Positions 34,288 to 45,355 of a stretch of 64,000 nucleotides of DNA are shown here, piece after piece. This stretch comes from CAYFVR01 sp046541515 (GTDB taxonomy: Bacteria > Desulfobacterota > Desulfobacteria > Desulfobacterales > Desulfococcaceae), in the NCBI GenBank assembly GCA_046541515.1, contig JBKHDD010000005.1:1-64000 (forward strand), written 5' to 3'. The notes beneath the pieces are model-generated. The model did no database searches and was not told where the DNA came from. It saw nothing but the letters and a program-made list of their open reading frames with translations. How positions within the stretch are numbered: position 1 is the first letter of the stretch; each line of letters starts with the position of its first letter. The position numbers were made by a program, and so were the translations under genes.

Positions 34288-35340
34288 TTACGGAGATGGC
34301 ATGGAAACGGTGGCGGGGGAATCCAACGCGGCCTGCCGGACCGGGCGGGATTCCGCCGCCACCGCCGGGGATTTGGTGGAGACCGGGGCAATCTCCGCGA
34401 CGACGCCCAAGTGATCCGACAACACGTCGGGGAGCACGCGATAATCCCGGAATTCCAACTCCGGCGAGATCAAAATCCAGTCCAGCCGCTTTCCGGAAAA
34501 TGGAAAGGTGTCCAGGTCCGTCGCGTTTTCCCGCCACGTCTTCAGATTCAGCCCCTCGGCCAGGGCGCGGACCGCGGATTCGTCGTCGTCCCATTCGCTG
34601 TTGAAATCGCCGAGCACGATGCGCGGCGAGGGACGAGGGGAGAGCGTTCGAATCATCTCCGCAACCTGTCCGGCCCGGACCGACGACCGGGCGAAATCCA
34701 GGTGGACCGACACCACGTCCGCGGACCAACCGCCGGGGAATTGGACCCGGCTAACAACGAAGCCCTTGGGAAAGGTCGGCGGCGAGGGCGGAAAGGTGAC
34801 CGAAATCGGAGCGACCGGAACGGAACGGGAAAGGATGGCCGTGCCGTAGGAAAGCCCGCCGCCGTCCACGTGGGAACCGCGGAGGGAGTAGTCGAATCCC
34901 GCGCTTTCCGCCAGCCGGGCCACGTGGTCGAAATCGCCGCTCCAAAAAGAGGGTCCGTCGGCCTCCTGCAAGGCCACCGCGGCCGGGGATTCGCGGCGAA
35001 GCACGCCGGCGACCTCTTCCAGATTGCCCTGGATTTTTTCTCCGCTTTGGAGCATCTGGCTGAATCCGTCCTTGCGGCCGTGGGCCAGATTCAGGGTCAT
35101 CACCGTCGCCGCCTGCGGCGTTCGCAAGGCTGCGGGAGACTGGATCGAAGCCGTCCATCGCTCGGACGGGCGATCGGGCGGGCTTCCCAACGAAGTGGTT
35201 CCGTGGGCCCGGACCGGAGGTTGGTCCACGCTGGGTCCGGAAAGGCAGGAGACCAGCGACAGGCTTACAAAAAGACCGGCAATGGTCCAAAAAAAGAGGA
35301 AACGGAGGCGTTTCCAAGAGAAAAACGGTCGTTTTTTCAT
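34288..35340 (-). CDS. Endonuclease/exonuclease/phosphatase-family lipoprotein
   Basis: 350 residues from the ATG at 35340 (a TTG lies 9 bases further out). A basic N-terminus, a hydrophobic core and SLVSC form a lipobox, so the protein should be lipid-anchored and face the periplasm or outside. The EEP catalytic set is visible: VMTLNLAHG, ALQEAD, VVSVHLDFAR, IVLGDFNSEWDDDES, RLDWILIS and LSDHLGVVAEI, giving the Asn, Glu, His/Asp, Asp-Asn and terminal Asp-His residues of the metal-dependent fold. The substrate may be nucleic acid, a phosphoinositide-like lipid or a sphingolipid; the sequence does not decide. It lies downstream of ettA with a repeat element between. Confidence 0.88.
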   Translation of the reverse strand: MKKRPFFSWKRLRFLFFWTIAGLFVSLSLVSCLSGPSVDQPPVRAHGTTSLGSPPDRPSERWTASIQSPAALRTPQAATVMTLNLAHGRKDGFSQMLQSGEKIQGNLEEVAGVLRRESPAAVALQEADGPSFWSGDFDHVARLAESAGFDYSLRGSHVDGGGLSYGTAILSRSVPVAPISVTFPPSPPTFPKGFVVSRVQFPGGWSADVVSVHLDFARSSVRAGQVAEMIRTLSPRPSPRIVLGDFNSEWDDDESAVRALAEGLNLKTWRENATDLDTFPFSGKRLDWILISPELEFRDYRVLPDVLSDHLGVVAEIAPVSTKSPAVAAESRPVRQAALDSPATVSMPSP

Positions 35341-35411
35341 GGTTCGCAAGGGAGAAATGGACCCGCCGCCGCGGGCGGGTTTGGATTTTTCGTCACGGGC
35401 GTTGGCCCCAT

Positions 35412-35504
35412 GGCCTTCACGTTGGATTTTCCAATGGAGAACCGTTCGGGATTGAACGGGGGCGTGTGGGAAACGCCCACGCCGATTCGCCGCGAAATGA
35501 ACTT
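35412..35504. repeat. Dispersed inverted-repeat element, degenerate copy D
   Basis: The left arm GGCCTTCACGTTGGATTTTC parallels CCGTTCACTTTGGGATTTC. The right arm in reverse complement, AAGTTCATTTCGCGGCG, parallels CCGTTCATTTTGGCGAA. The core contains GGGGGCGTGTGGGAAACGCC. It lies between ettA and the EEP lipoprotein gene. Confidence 0.45.
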
Positions 35505-35519
35505 TCCGAGCCGTTGGCC

Positions 35520-37202
<1,683 letters not shown>

Positions 37203-37562
37203 AAAAAAAGAGTCTCCTCGGGGACAAACCCAAAAAAAGGTCCGGCGTCGGAAACCGCTGGCCGATTCCCGATCCGGACGATGGTGTTTTTCGCGAATGA
37301 ATGAGCTTTTTGCCACAATCGCGGGGGATTGGCAAGGGGGAGATGCCGAAACGCCGGAAAAGTTCGTTCCGTTGCGGGAAGGGGTTCTGGATTTTTCTTT
37401 CTTGACCCGGCGAGAATTTTTCACTATTGGTCATAAATTTTGCGCGCTCCCGCCCCCGTGCTGGACCGAATTGAAGGAAAATCCCGCATTCTGCGGAGGC
37501 GGCGAGGTGAGGAATGTTGCGGGTGGACCCCCCGCCAATGTCACCCAATTCGAGGAGGAACT
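37203..37562. other. Divergent intergenic region between ettA and the peptide importer
   Basis: No gene is supported. A promoter candidate for the importer is at 37402-37430. The last 15 bases hold GAGGAGG, a strong ribosome binding site for the start codon at 37563. Confidence 0.5.
37402..37430 (+). promoter_or_regulatory. Candidate promoter of the peptide importer operon
   Basis: TTGACC (37402-37407) and TATTGG (37425-37430) are separated by 17 bases. The -35 is good and the -10 is weak. It leaves a leader of about 125 bases. Confidence 0.4.
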
Positions 37563-39116
37563 ATGAAAAAGGGAATGGTGCTGTTTCTCACGCTGACCCT
37601 GGGCCTTTGCCTGAGCGCCGCCGCCGGGGCCAAGACCCTGCGGCTGGCCATGGACGCCGACCCGGTCTCCCTGGACCCCCATGTCCAGCTCTCCGGCGGG
37701 ATGCTCCAGTATTCCCACATGGTGTTTGATCCCCTGGCCCGCTGGACCAAGGACATGGAATTCGAGCCGCGTCTGGCCACCAAGTGGGAGCGGATCGACC
37801 CGCTGACACTTCGATTTCACCTCCGCAAGGGCGTCAAATTTCACTCCGGCAACCCCTTCACCGCCAAGGACGTGGCCTGGACCCTGGCCCGCCTCAAGAG
37901 AAGTCAGGATTTCAAGGGACTCTTCGAGCCGTTCGCCGAGCCCGAGGTGATCGACGACTTCACCATCGACATCAAGACCAAGAAGCCCTACGGCCTGACC
38001 CTGAACATGGCCACCTACATTTTCCCCATGGATTCCGAATTTTACACCGGGACCGACGAAAAGGGCCATCCCAAGGACGCCATCGTCAAAACCGAGCATT
38101 CCTTCGCCAACGAGAACGAGTCGGGCACCGGAAAATATACCGTGGAATCCCGGGAGCAGGGTCAGAAGTGGGTGCTCAAGGCCTTTCCGGAATACTGGGA
38201 CGAGAATTCCGGAAACGTGGACACCATCGAGCTGACCCCCATCGGCGAGGACGCCACCCGGATGGCCGCGCTGCTGGCCGGCGACGTGGACTTCATCATG
38301 CCGGTGCCGCCCCAGGATTTCGACCGCATCGAGCGGACCGAGGACGTGCAGCTCATCACCATGCCCGGCTCCCGGATCATCACCTTTCAGCTCAACCAGA
38401 AGCGGCGGGAGGAGTTCAAAAATCCCAAGGTCCGCCAGGCCATGGCCTACGCCGTCAACAATCCCGGCATCGTGGCCAAGATCATGAAGGGCCGTGCCAC
38501 CGTCGCCGCCCAGAATTCCCCCGAGGGCTACGACGGCCACGTGCCGGAGCTGGAACCCCGCTTTGACGTGGCCAAGGCCCAGGAACTGATGAAGGAAGCG
38601 GGCTATCCCGACGGCTTCGCCGTTTCCATGATCGCCCCCAACAACCGGTACGTCAACGACGAGAAGATCGCCGAGGCGGTGGCCGGCATGCTCTCCAAGA
38701 TCAACGTCAAGGTGGAGCTGAAGACCATGCCCAAGGCCCAGTACTGGGACGAGTTCGACGCCCAGGTGGCCGACGTCCAGATGATCGGCTGGCACTCGGA
38801 CACCGAGGACTCCGCCAATTTCTTCGAATTCCTCCACATGTGCCCGAACAAGGAAACCGGCTACGGCCAATACAACAGCGGCAACTACTGCAACCCAAAG
38901 GTGGACGAGCTGACCCTGGCCTCCCAGAGCGAGACCGATCTGGCCAAGCGGGCCGAAATGCTCAAGGAAGTGGAGCGGATTCTCCACAACGACGCCGCCT
39001 TCATCCCCCTTCACTGGCAGATGCTCTCCTGGGCCGGCAGCGACAAGCTGAAGAACGCCGACGAGATTGTCAACGTCATGAACTTCCCCTATTTCGGGGA
39101 CCTGGTGATGGAGTAA
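37563..39116 (+). CDS. Peptide ABC transporter substrate-binding protein
   Basis: 517 residues from the ATG at 37563, after GAGGAGGAACT. A Sec signal peptide (MKKG, hydrophobic core, AAAGA) is predicted to be cleaved before KTLRLAM; there is no lipobox Cys. The mature part is a family-5 (DppA/OppA-type) extracellular binding protein: DADPVSLDPHVQLSGG, then LRKGVKFHSGNPFTAKDV and GTGKYTVESREQGQKWVLKA. It captures peptides or related compounds in the periplasm for the two permeases and two ATPases that follow. First gene of a five-gene importer operon. Confidence 0.95.
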   Translation: MKKGMVLFLTLTLGLCLSAAAGAKTLRLAMDADPVSLDPHVQLSGGMLQYSHMVFDPLARWTKDMEFEPRLATKWERIDPLTLRFHLRKGVKFHSGNPFTAKDVAWTLARLKRSQDFKGLFEPFAEPEVIDDFTIDIKTKKPYGLTLNMATYIFPMDSEFYTGTDEKGHPKDAIVKTEHSFANENESGTGKYTVESREQGQKWVLKAFPEYWDENSGNVDTIELTPIGEDATRMAALLAGDVDFIMPVPPQDFDRIERTEDVQLITMPGSRIITFQLNQKRREEFKNPKVRQAMAYAVNNPGIVAKIMKGRATVAAQNSPEGYDGHVPELEPRFDVAKAQELMKEAGYPDGFAVSMIAPNNRYVNDEKIAEAVAGMLSKINVKVELKTMPKAQYWDEFDAQVADVQMIGWHSDTEDSANFFEFLHMCPNKETGYGQYNSGNYCNPKVDELTLASQSETDLAKRAEMLKEVERILHNDAAFIPLHWQMLSWAGSDKLKNADEIVNVMNFPYFGDLVME

Positions 39117-39172
39117 ACAAGAACCATGACGCCCCGGATTGGAAAATCGGCGCGGTTTTGGAATTATAATCG

Positions 39173-40150
39173 ATGATCGCGTTTTTCATTCGGCGCGTTG
39201 TCCAGGCCGTGTTCGTGATGCTGGTGATCAGCGTGATCGGGTTCACCATCAAGCAGTCGGTGGGGGACCCGATCCGCGAAATCACCGGCATCTCGGTCTC
39301 GGCGGCGGAGCGGGAGGCCCTGCGGGACGAGCTGGGCCTCAACGATCCGTTCCTTGTCCAGTGGGCGCGGTTCGTGGGAAAAGCGCTCCAGGGCGATCTG
39401 GGGAACTCCTTCTATTTCAAGCGGCCGGCCGCCCAGGTGATTCTCGGCAAGGCGCCGGCCACGCTTGAACTGGTGCTGGCCACCTCGATCCTGGTGATCG
39501 CGCTGTCCATTCCCATCGGCATCTTCGCGGCGGTGCAACCCCGACATCCGCTCTCCCGCTTTTTCATGGGGGCCAGCATCGTCGGGGTCTCCATCCCCGT
39601 CTTTCTCACCGCCATCCTGCTTATCTACGTCTTTGCCGTCAACCTGAACTGGCTGCCCGCCTTCGGCCGCGGCGACACGGTGGAAATCTTTCCCGGCTGG
39701 TCCTCCGGCTTCGCCACCCTGGACGGCTGGACCCACCTGATCCTGCCCAGCATCTCCCTTGCCTCCATCATGCTGCCACTGTTCATCCGGCTGATCCGGG
39801 CGGAAATGAAAGAGGTGCTGGAGTCGGAGTACATCAAATACGCCCGGGCCAAGGGGCTGAAACGAAATCGAATTTTGTTCATCCACGCCTTCAGGAACAC
39901 GCTGTTGCCGGTGATAACCGTGGGCGGCGTCCAGCTTGGCACCCTGATCGCGTTTACGATTCTCACCGAAACCGTGTTCCAGTGGCAGGGCATGGGCTCC
40001 ATGTTCATTGAATCGGTCCAGCGGGCGGACACCTCGCTGATGGTGGCCTATCTGGTTTTCGTGGGCTTCCTCTTCGTGGTGGTCAACACGGTGGTGGACC
40101 TGATTTACGGGCTGGTGAATCCCACCGTCCGAATCGCGGGGATGAAATAG
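39173..40150 (+). CDS. Peptide ABC transporter permease, DppB/OppB family
   Basis: 325 residues with six membrane helices. The N-terminus FFIRRVVQAVFVMLVISVIG is the family's hallmark first helix. The cytoplasmic EAA-type loop, YIKYARAKGLKRNRILFIHA, contacts the ATPases. It forms the inner-membrane pore with the next permease. It starts 57 bases after the binding-protein gene and is followed 3 bases later by the second permease. Confidence 0.95.
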   Translation: MIAFFIRRVVQAVFVMLVISVIGFTIKQSVGDPIREITGISVSAAEREALRDELGLNDPFLVQWARFVGKALQGDLGNSFYFKRPAAQVILGKAPATLELVLATSILVIALSIPIGIFAAVQPRHPLSRFFMGASIVGVSIPVFLTAILLIYVFAVNLNWLPAFGRGDTVEIFPGWSSGFATLDGWTHLILPSISLASIMLPLFIRLIRAEMKEVLESEYIKYARAKGLKRNRILFIHAFRNTLLPVITVGGVQLGTLIAFTILTETVFQWQGMGSMFIESVQRADTSLMVAYLVFVGFLFVVVNTVVDLIYGLVNPTVRIAGMK

Positions 40151-40152
40151 CC

Positions 40153-41073
40153 ATGGCCGGCCGACTGACCCGCATCCGAAAATCTTATTTTCTCCACAGC
40201 TTCGTTCGGGACCCCATCGCCCTGGCCAGTTTTCTCGCGCTGGCGGCGTTGATGATCGCCAGCTTCGGCGCCCCGGCGCTGGCCCCCCACGATCCCTACG
40301 ATGCGCGCACCATCGACATCATGGATTCCGAGTTGCCGCCCATCTGGCTGGACAACGGCGACGGCCGGTTTCCGCTGGGGACCGACTCCCAGGGGCGAGA
40401 CATGCTCTCCACCCTGCTGTACGGGATGCGGGTTTCCATCATCATCGGCCTGGGCGCGGTGGCGCTTCAGTCGCTGATCGGAATCGTGCTTGGCCTACTG
40501 GCCGGCTACAAAGGGAAACGGTTCGACGCCATCCTCATGCGGATGGCCGACGTGCAGCTTTCCTTTTCCACCTACATGGTGGCCATTTTCTTTGGCGCCC
40601 TCTTCCAGGCCGCCTTCGGCATGGGGCTGTACGAGGAGTTCGCCGTTCCGCTGTTGATTCTCATCATCGGCGTCGCGGAGTGGCCCCAATACGCCCGCAC
40701 CGTCCGGGCCTCGGTGATGGCCGAAAAAAAGAAGGAATACGTGGAGGCCGCCCGGGTCATCGGCCTCTCCCCCACCCGGATCATGTGGCGGCAAATTCTG
40801 CCCAACGCCATGACGCCGGTGCTGGTCATCTCCACGGTGCAGGTGGCCAACGCCATCATGAGCGAAGCGGCCCTCTCCTTCATCGGGCTGGGCATGCCGG
40901 TGACCCGCCCCTCCCTGGGCTCCCTCATCAAGTCCGGCTTCGACTACATCTTCTCCGGCTCCTGGTGGATCACCTTGTTCCCCGGCGTCGCCCTGGTGGT
41001 GCTGATCCTCTCCATCAATCTGCTGGGGGACTGGCTGCGGGACTTCCTCAATCCGAAGTTGTACAAGGAGTGA
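40153..41073 (+). CDS. Peptide ABC transporter permease, DppC/OppC family
   Basis: 306 residues. The N-terminal cytoplasmic stretch and first helix (DPIALASFLALAALMIASF) precede the extracytoplasmic motif DNGDGRFPLGTDSQGRDMLS, typical of DppC/OppC. The EAA loop reads YVEAARVIGLSPTRIMWRQI. It pairs with the upstream permease. Stop and next start are separated by two bases. Confidence 0.95.
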   Translation: MAGRLTRIRKSYFLHSFVRDPIALASFLALAALMIASFGAPALAPHDPYDARTIDIMDSELPPIWLDNGDGRFPLGTDSQGRDMLSTLLYGMRVSIIIGLGAVALQSLIGIVLGLLAGYKGKRFDAILMRMADVQLSFSTYMVAIFFGALFQAAFGMGLYEEFAVPLLILIIGVAEWPQYARTVRASVMAEKKKEYVEAARVIGLSPTRIMWRQILPNAMTPVLVISTVQVANAIMSEAALSFIGLGMPVTRPSLGSLIKSGFDYIFSGSWWITLFPGVALVVLILSINLLGDWLRDFLNPKLYKE

Positions 41074-41075
41074 CC

Positions 41076-42044
41076 GTGGCCACCGAACCGTTGCTGTCCG
41101 TCCGCGACCTCAACATCGGCTTCCGCCTCCGCCACGGGGTGCTTACGGCCGTCCGCGGCGCCAGTTTCGACCTGGGCGAGAGCGAACGGCTGGGCATCGT
41201 GGGCGAATCCGGCGCCGGCAAGTCGGTGACCGGCTTCGGCATCATCAACATGGTCGGCAAGCCGGGCTGCATCGCCGGCGGCTCCATCCGGTTTCAAGGG
41301 CGGGAACTGACGACGCTGTCCGAAGAAGAAATGCGCCGCATCCGGGGCGACCGGATCAGCATGATCTTCCAGGACCCGATGATGACCCTGAACCCGGTGC
41401 TGACCATCGGCGATCAGATGATCGAAACCCTCCAGGCCCATCGGAAAATCTCCCGCAGGGACGCCGCCGAGATCGCCATGGACCGGATTCGAAAGGTGGC
41501 GATCCCCGCTCCGGAAAAGCGGATGAAACAGTATCCCCACGAATTTTCGGGCGGCATGCGCCAGCGGATCGTGATCGCCATCGCCCTGCTCACCTCTCCG
41601 GCCCTGATCATCGCCGACGAGCCGACCACGGCGCTGGACGTGACCATCCAAGCCGACATCATGGCGCTGTTGCTGGAGCTGTGCCGGTCGGAAAAGATGG
41701 GGCTGATTCTCATCACCCACGATCTGGCGGTGGTCTCCCAGGTGGCCCAGCGGATCGCGGTGATGTACGCCGGCGCGGTGATGGAGCTGGGGGAGACCGA
41801 ACAGATCATTTCCAATCCCCAGCACCCCTACACCCGGGGCCTGCTGGCCGCCCTGCCCCAGGTGGTGGACCGGCGGGGCCGATTGAACCAGATCCCCGGC
41901 GTCATGCCCAATCTCCTGGGCGTTCCCGAGGGCTGCCCCTTCAACAATCGCTGTTCCTGGTGCGAAGACATCTGCCGCCGGGAAACGCCGCCGCTGACCC
42001 CCAAGGCCGCCGGTTGCCTGGCCGCCTGCCATCTGTTGGAGTGA
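41076..42044 (+). CDS. Peptide ABC transporter ATP-binding protein, DppD/OppD family
   Basis: 322 residues from a GTG at 41076, with AAGGAG in the end of the preceding gene; this start gives the normal family length. Walker A GESGAGKS, signature FSGGMRQR and Walker B LIIADEPTTALD are present. The C-terminal oligopeptide-transporter extension has cysteines in the pattern CPFNNRCSWCEDIC, which in relatives can hold an Fe-S cluster. It powers import with the next ATPase. Confidence 0.94.
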   Translation: MATEPLLSVRDLNIGFRLRHGVLTAVRGASFDLGESERLGIVGESGAGKSVTGFGIINMVGKPGCIAGGSIRFQGRELTTLSEEEMRRIRGDRISMIFQDPMMTLNPVLTIGDQMIETLQAHRKISRRDAAEIAMDRIRKVAIPAPEKRMKQYPHEFSGGMRQRIVIAIALLTSPALIIADEPTTALDVTIQADIMALLLELCRSEKMGLILITHDLAVVSQVAQRIAVMYAGAVMELGETEQIISNPQHPYTRGLLAALPQVVDRRGRLNQIPGVMPNLLGVPEGCPFNNRCSWCEDICRRETPPLTPKAAGCLAACHLLE

Positions 42045-42054
42045 GAACGCGACC

Positions 42055-43071
42055 ATGAACGACAACGTGCTGCTGAGCGTGAAAAACGTGGTCAAACACT
42101 TCGACATCACCGGCGGATGGCTGGAGCAGTTCCGGTTCGAAGGCGGGCGGATCTTGCGGCGGCCTTCCGTGGTCCATGCGGTCAACGGGGTGAGCTTCGA
42201 CATTCGGGAGGGGGAAACGGTGAGCGTGGTGGGCGAGTCGGGCTGCGGGAAATCGACCCTGGCCCGGACGGTGGTGCGGCTCTATCCGCCAACCGGCGGA
42301 GAGGTGCACTACCGGGGTGCGCGGATCGATCACTTGTCCCGGCAGGAGCTGAAACCCTACCGGACGAAAATGCAGATGGTTTTCCAGGACCCCTACGCCT
42401 CGCTGAATCCCCGGATGACCCTGCGGCGGATTTTGGAAGAGCCGATACGGTTTCACCGGCCGGCGATGACCGACGGCGAGGTGCGGGACCGGGTGGCGGA
42501 GATCATGGAGCAGGTGGGCGTGGACCCCGGCTGGCGGGACCGGTATCCCCACGAATTCTCCGGCGGCCAGCGCCAGCGGATTTCCATCGCCCGGGCCCTG
42601 GCCGTGGACCCGGAGTTCATCGTGGCCGACGAGCCCATCGCGGCGTTGGACGTCTCCATCCAGGCCCAGATCCTCAACCTGATGATGGACTTGCAGGAGC
42701 GGCGGGGGCTGACCTATTTTTTCATCAGCCACGATTTGTCGGTGGTGGAGCACATTTCCAGCCGGGTGGCCGTGATGTATCTGGGCACTCTTTGCGAGCT
42801 GGCCGAAACCGACGAGTTGTTCGAAAACCCCCGCCATCCCTACACCCGGGCGCTTCTCTCCGCCATTCCCAAACTGGGCGCGGAGGGCTTCCGGCACGAG
42901 CGGCTGAAAGGCGACGTGCCCACCCCCATCGACCTCCCCGCCGGCTGCGTCTTCCGCGGCCGCTGCCCGCACTCCGACGGCGCCCGCTGCGTCAACGAAA
43001 TCCCGGAAATCCGCGAATACGAATCCGGCGCGCGGGTGGCGTGTCACGGGGTGGAGGAAGGGCGGATCTGA
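42055..43071 (+). CDS. Peptide ABC transporter ATP-binding protein, DppF/OppF family
   Basis: 338 residues. Walker A GESGCGKS, signature FSGGQRQR, Walker B FIVADEPIAALD and the C-terminal CVFRGRCPHSDGARC extension identify DppF/OppF. A ~25-residue insertion near the N-terminus (GGWLEQFRFEGGRILRRP) is common in this family. Last gene of the importer operon; it ends 136 bases before the convergent kinase gene, with no clear terminator between. Confidence 0.94.
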   Translation: MNDNVLLSVKNVVKHFDITGGWLEQFRFEGGRILRRPSVVHAVNGVSFDIREGETVSVVGESGCGKSTLARTVVRLYPPTGGEVHYRGARIDHLSRQELKPYRTKMQMVFQDPYASLNPRMTLRRILEEPIRFHRPAMTDGEVRDRVAEIMEQVGVDPGWRDRYPHEFSGGQRQRISIARALAVDPEFIVADEPIAALDVSIQAQILNLMMDLQERRGLTYFFISHDLSVVEHISSRVAVMYLGTLCELAETDELFENPRHPYTRALLSAIPKLGAEGFRHERLKGDVPTPIDLPAGCVFRGRCPHSDGARCVNEIPEIREYESGARVACHGVEEGRI

Positions 43072-43207
43072 CTTCGGTTCAACGCCTTTTCAACCGGAAG
43101 GTGGACTGGGCCATCCGACTTCTTCCCGAAACGGTTGCGGTTTTCGCGATCTCCCAGACGGACCGGCGGAAATTTGCGAAAGCCTCCGAATTTGGGCGCC
43201 CCGCCGA

Positions 43208-45355
43208 TCAGGAAGGAATCGCCCTTTCCCTGGGCAACGCCACCGCAAACGTGCTCCCCTCCCCCGGGCGGCTTTCCAGGAAAATTTCTCCGCCGTGGAG
43301 GTGGACCAGGCGGCGGACCAGGGCGAGACCGAGGCCGGTGCCGTCCTGGGAGCGGGCGAAGCCGCCGTCCACCTGGGTGAACGGCTCGAAAATTTGCTCC
43401 AGGGCCTCGGGTTCGATCCCGATGCCCGTATCCCTCACCCGAAAACAGACCCGCCCCGGTTCGGTTCGGTCTTCCACCGTCAGCGTGACCATTCCGCCTT
43501 CGGGCGTGAATTTGACCGCGTTGGAAAGCAGGTTGACCAGAATCTGCTTCAATCGGCGCTGATCGGCGAGAATCGTCTCCGTCCGGCCGTTGAAGCGGGA
43601 GTAAAGCGTGATCCCTTTCTTCTCCGCCGGGGCGCGGACCATCCGGAGGCTGCTTTCGCAGATGTCCGGCACCGAAACCGGCGTCACCTCCAACTCCAGC
43701 TTTCCCGCTTCGATTTTGGAAATGTCAAGGATGTCGTTGATCAGGGCCAGGAGATGATTGCCGGCGCGCTCAATGATTTCCAGGCTGTGCAACTGCTTTT
43801 GGTTCAGGGGGCCGTAGACTTGATCCTGCAAAGCCTCCGTCATGCCCAGGACCGCCGTCAACGGAGTCCGAAGTTCGTGGCTCATGTTGGCCAGGAATTC
43901 GTCTTTGAGGCGAGCCGCCTTGGCCAGCTCCAGGTTGGCCGCCTCCAGCTCCCGGGTCCGATCTCCCACGCGGTCCGCCAGGAGGGTCCGTTCCGCCTCC
44001 AAGGCGGAACGCATCCGTTGCCGGGCCAAAAAGGAGCCGACCATTTCGGCGGCGGTTTTGAGCGTCATCACCTCTCCCGCGTCCCATCGCCGGAAATGCG
44101 CGCCATCTTCCAGGCCCAAAAAGCCGTAGAGGTCATGCCCCGTCCGGACCGGGAGCAAAAGGACCGAGCGGGCTTTCCGGCCGGAAAAAAACCAGCGCTC
44201 CTCGGGGGGAAATCCACTGACGGCCCCCAGCACGGGGCGATCTTCGGCGAAGGCCGCAAGCCAACGCTGCAGCCCTTCGTTGAAATGAATGGCTTTCTCG
44301 GGAGGGGCCGAACAAGCGGTCTCCCCTTCCCCTCTCCGGATTTCGGCCACCCCGCGGGCCATCGGTTCGCCGGCGCCATCCTTCTGGTTTTCGTAAAGAA
44401 ATACGTGACTGGCGCCGGAGGCTTCCATCAGGTGCTCCAATCCGGTTTCGAGGGCTTCGGGCGAATCGGACAGCAAGGCCCGGGAGCAGGCGGAAAGGCC
44501 CTGCTCGTATCGCAAACGCTGGTTCAGCGCCAGTTCGTAGGTTTTTCGCTGGGAAATATCCCGGGCCGAAACAAAAATTCCGCAAACCCGCCCCTCCTCG
44601 TCTCGGACGGGCGTTTTCGTAACGCTGACCCACTCGAGACCCCGGGGGCCAATCACCTGTTGATCCAAGATCAGCGGCTCGCCGGTTTCCAGAACCTTTT
44701 GATCTTCTTCCAAGAACACGCGCGCCTGTTCCGGAGGAAAAAAATCCAAATCGCCTCGGCCCAGAATTCCGGACCGATCCCGCCAGAGAAATTTGCAGAA
44801 AGCCGCGTTGGCCGCCCGATAAATGCCGTTCAAATCCTTGACCATCACCAGATCGGGCGTCGCCTCAAACATTGCGTACAGCAACTCGTCACGGCCGCGA
44901 AAAAAGCTGAAATTCTCTCGATCGGCCAAAGCCGGCGAAACCCTTTTCGGCGGGGGCGGGTCCGGCTTGGCGGGAAACGTTCCGCCCAGTCGGGCCGCCT
45001 TCTGCACGGCGGACCGCAAGTCGGGGGGCTCAAAGGGACGAAACAGCGGGATGCCCGGTCCGGCGGCCAACCGGCGACAGGCCGCCACATCCGCCGGATG
45101 GGTGAGGAATACCAGGGACGGAGATTCCCCCGCCGCGTCCCGAATTCCATCGGCTTCGGCCGGGTCCGCGGGGCGTGGCCGGTCCAGGTCGACCAACACC
45201 ACGTCGGGCCGTTCCGGGGCGCGGGGCAAAAGCGTTTGGGCCGCGAGAATGTCCGCCGCCATACCAACCACCGCGTATCCGGCGTCGTTCAGCATGTTGG
45301 CGAGGGCTTCGGCGGGACCGGGATCCCCTCCGACCAGATACACATGCAGGGTCAT
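43208..45355 (-). CDS. REC-PAS-GAF sensor histidine kinase
   Basis: 715 residues, soluble. Residues 1-118 are a receiver-like domain with the acceptor region VVLVDLDRPR, but the usual acidic pair is reduced to VGGD and the Lys region reads FRPFEPP, so phosphorylation is doubtful. PAS (about 150-275: DLVMVKDLNGIYRAANAAFC), GAF (about 290-445), HisKA with NMSHELRTPLTAVLGM and a complete HATPase (NLLSNAVKFTPEGG, DTGIGIE, GTGLGLALV) follow. The kinase core is fully canonical. It overlaps the preceding gene by 4 bases (45352-45355), so is co-translated with another REC-kinase. Last gene of a long minus-strand run. Confidence 0.92.
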   Translation of the reverse strand: MTLHVYLVGGDPGPAEALANMLNDAGYAVVGMAADILAAQTLLPRAPERPDVVLVDLDRPRPADPAEADGIRDAAGESPSLVFLTHPADVAACRRLAAGPGIPLFRPFEPPDLRSAVQKAARLGGTFPAKPDPPPPKRVSPALADRENFSFFRGRDELLYAMFEATPDLVMVKDLNGIYRAANAAFCKFLWRDRSGILGRGDLDFFPPEQARVFLEEDQKVLETGEPLILDQQVIGPRGLEWVSVTKTPVRDEEGRVCGIFVSARDISQRKTYELALNQRLRYEQGLSACSRALLSDSPEALETGLEHLMEASGASHVFLYENQKDGAGEPMARGVAEIRRGEGETACSAPPEKAIHFNEGLQRWLAAFAEDRPVLGAVSGFPPEERWFFSGRKARSVLLLPVRTGHDLYGFLGLEDGAHFRRWDAGEVMTLKTAAEMVGSFLARQRMRSALEAERTLLADRVGDRTRELEAANLELAKAARLKDEFLANMSHELRTPLTAVLGMTEALQDQVYGPLNQKQLHSLEIIERAGNHLLALINDILDISKIEAGKLELEVTPVSVPDICESSLRMVRAPAEKKGITLYSRFNGRTETILADQRRLKQILVNLLSNAVKFTPEGGMVTLTVEDRTEPGRVCFRVRDTGIGIEPEALEQIFEPFTQVDGGFARSQDGTGLGLALVRRLVHLHGGEIFLESRPGEGSTFAVALPRERAIPS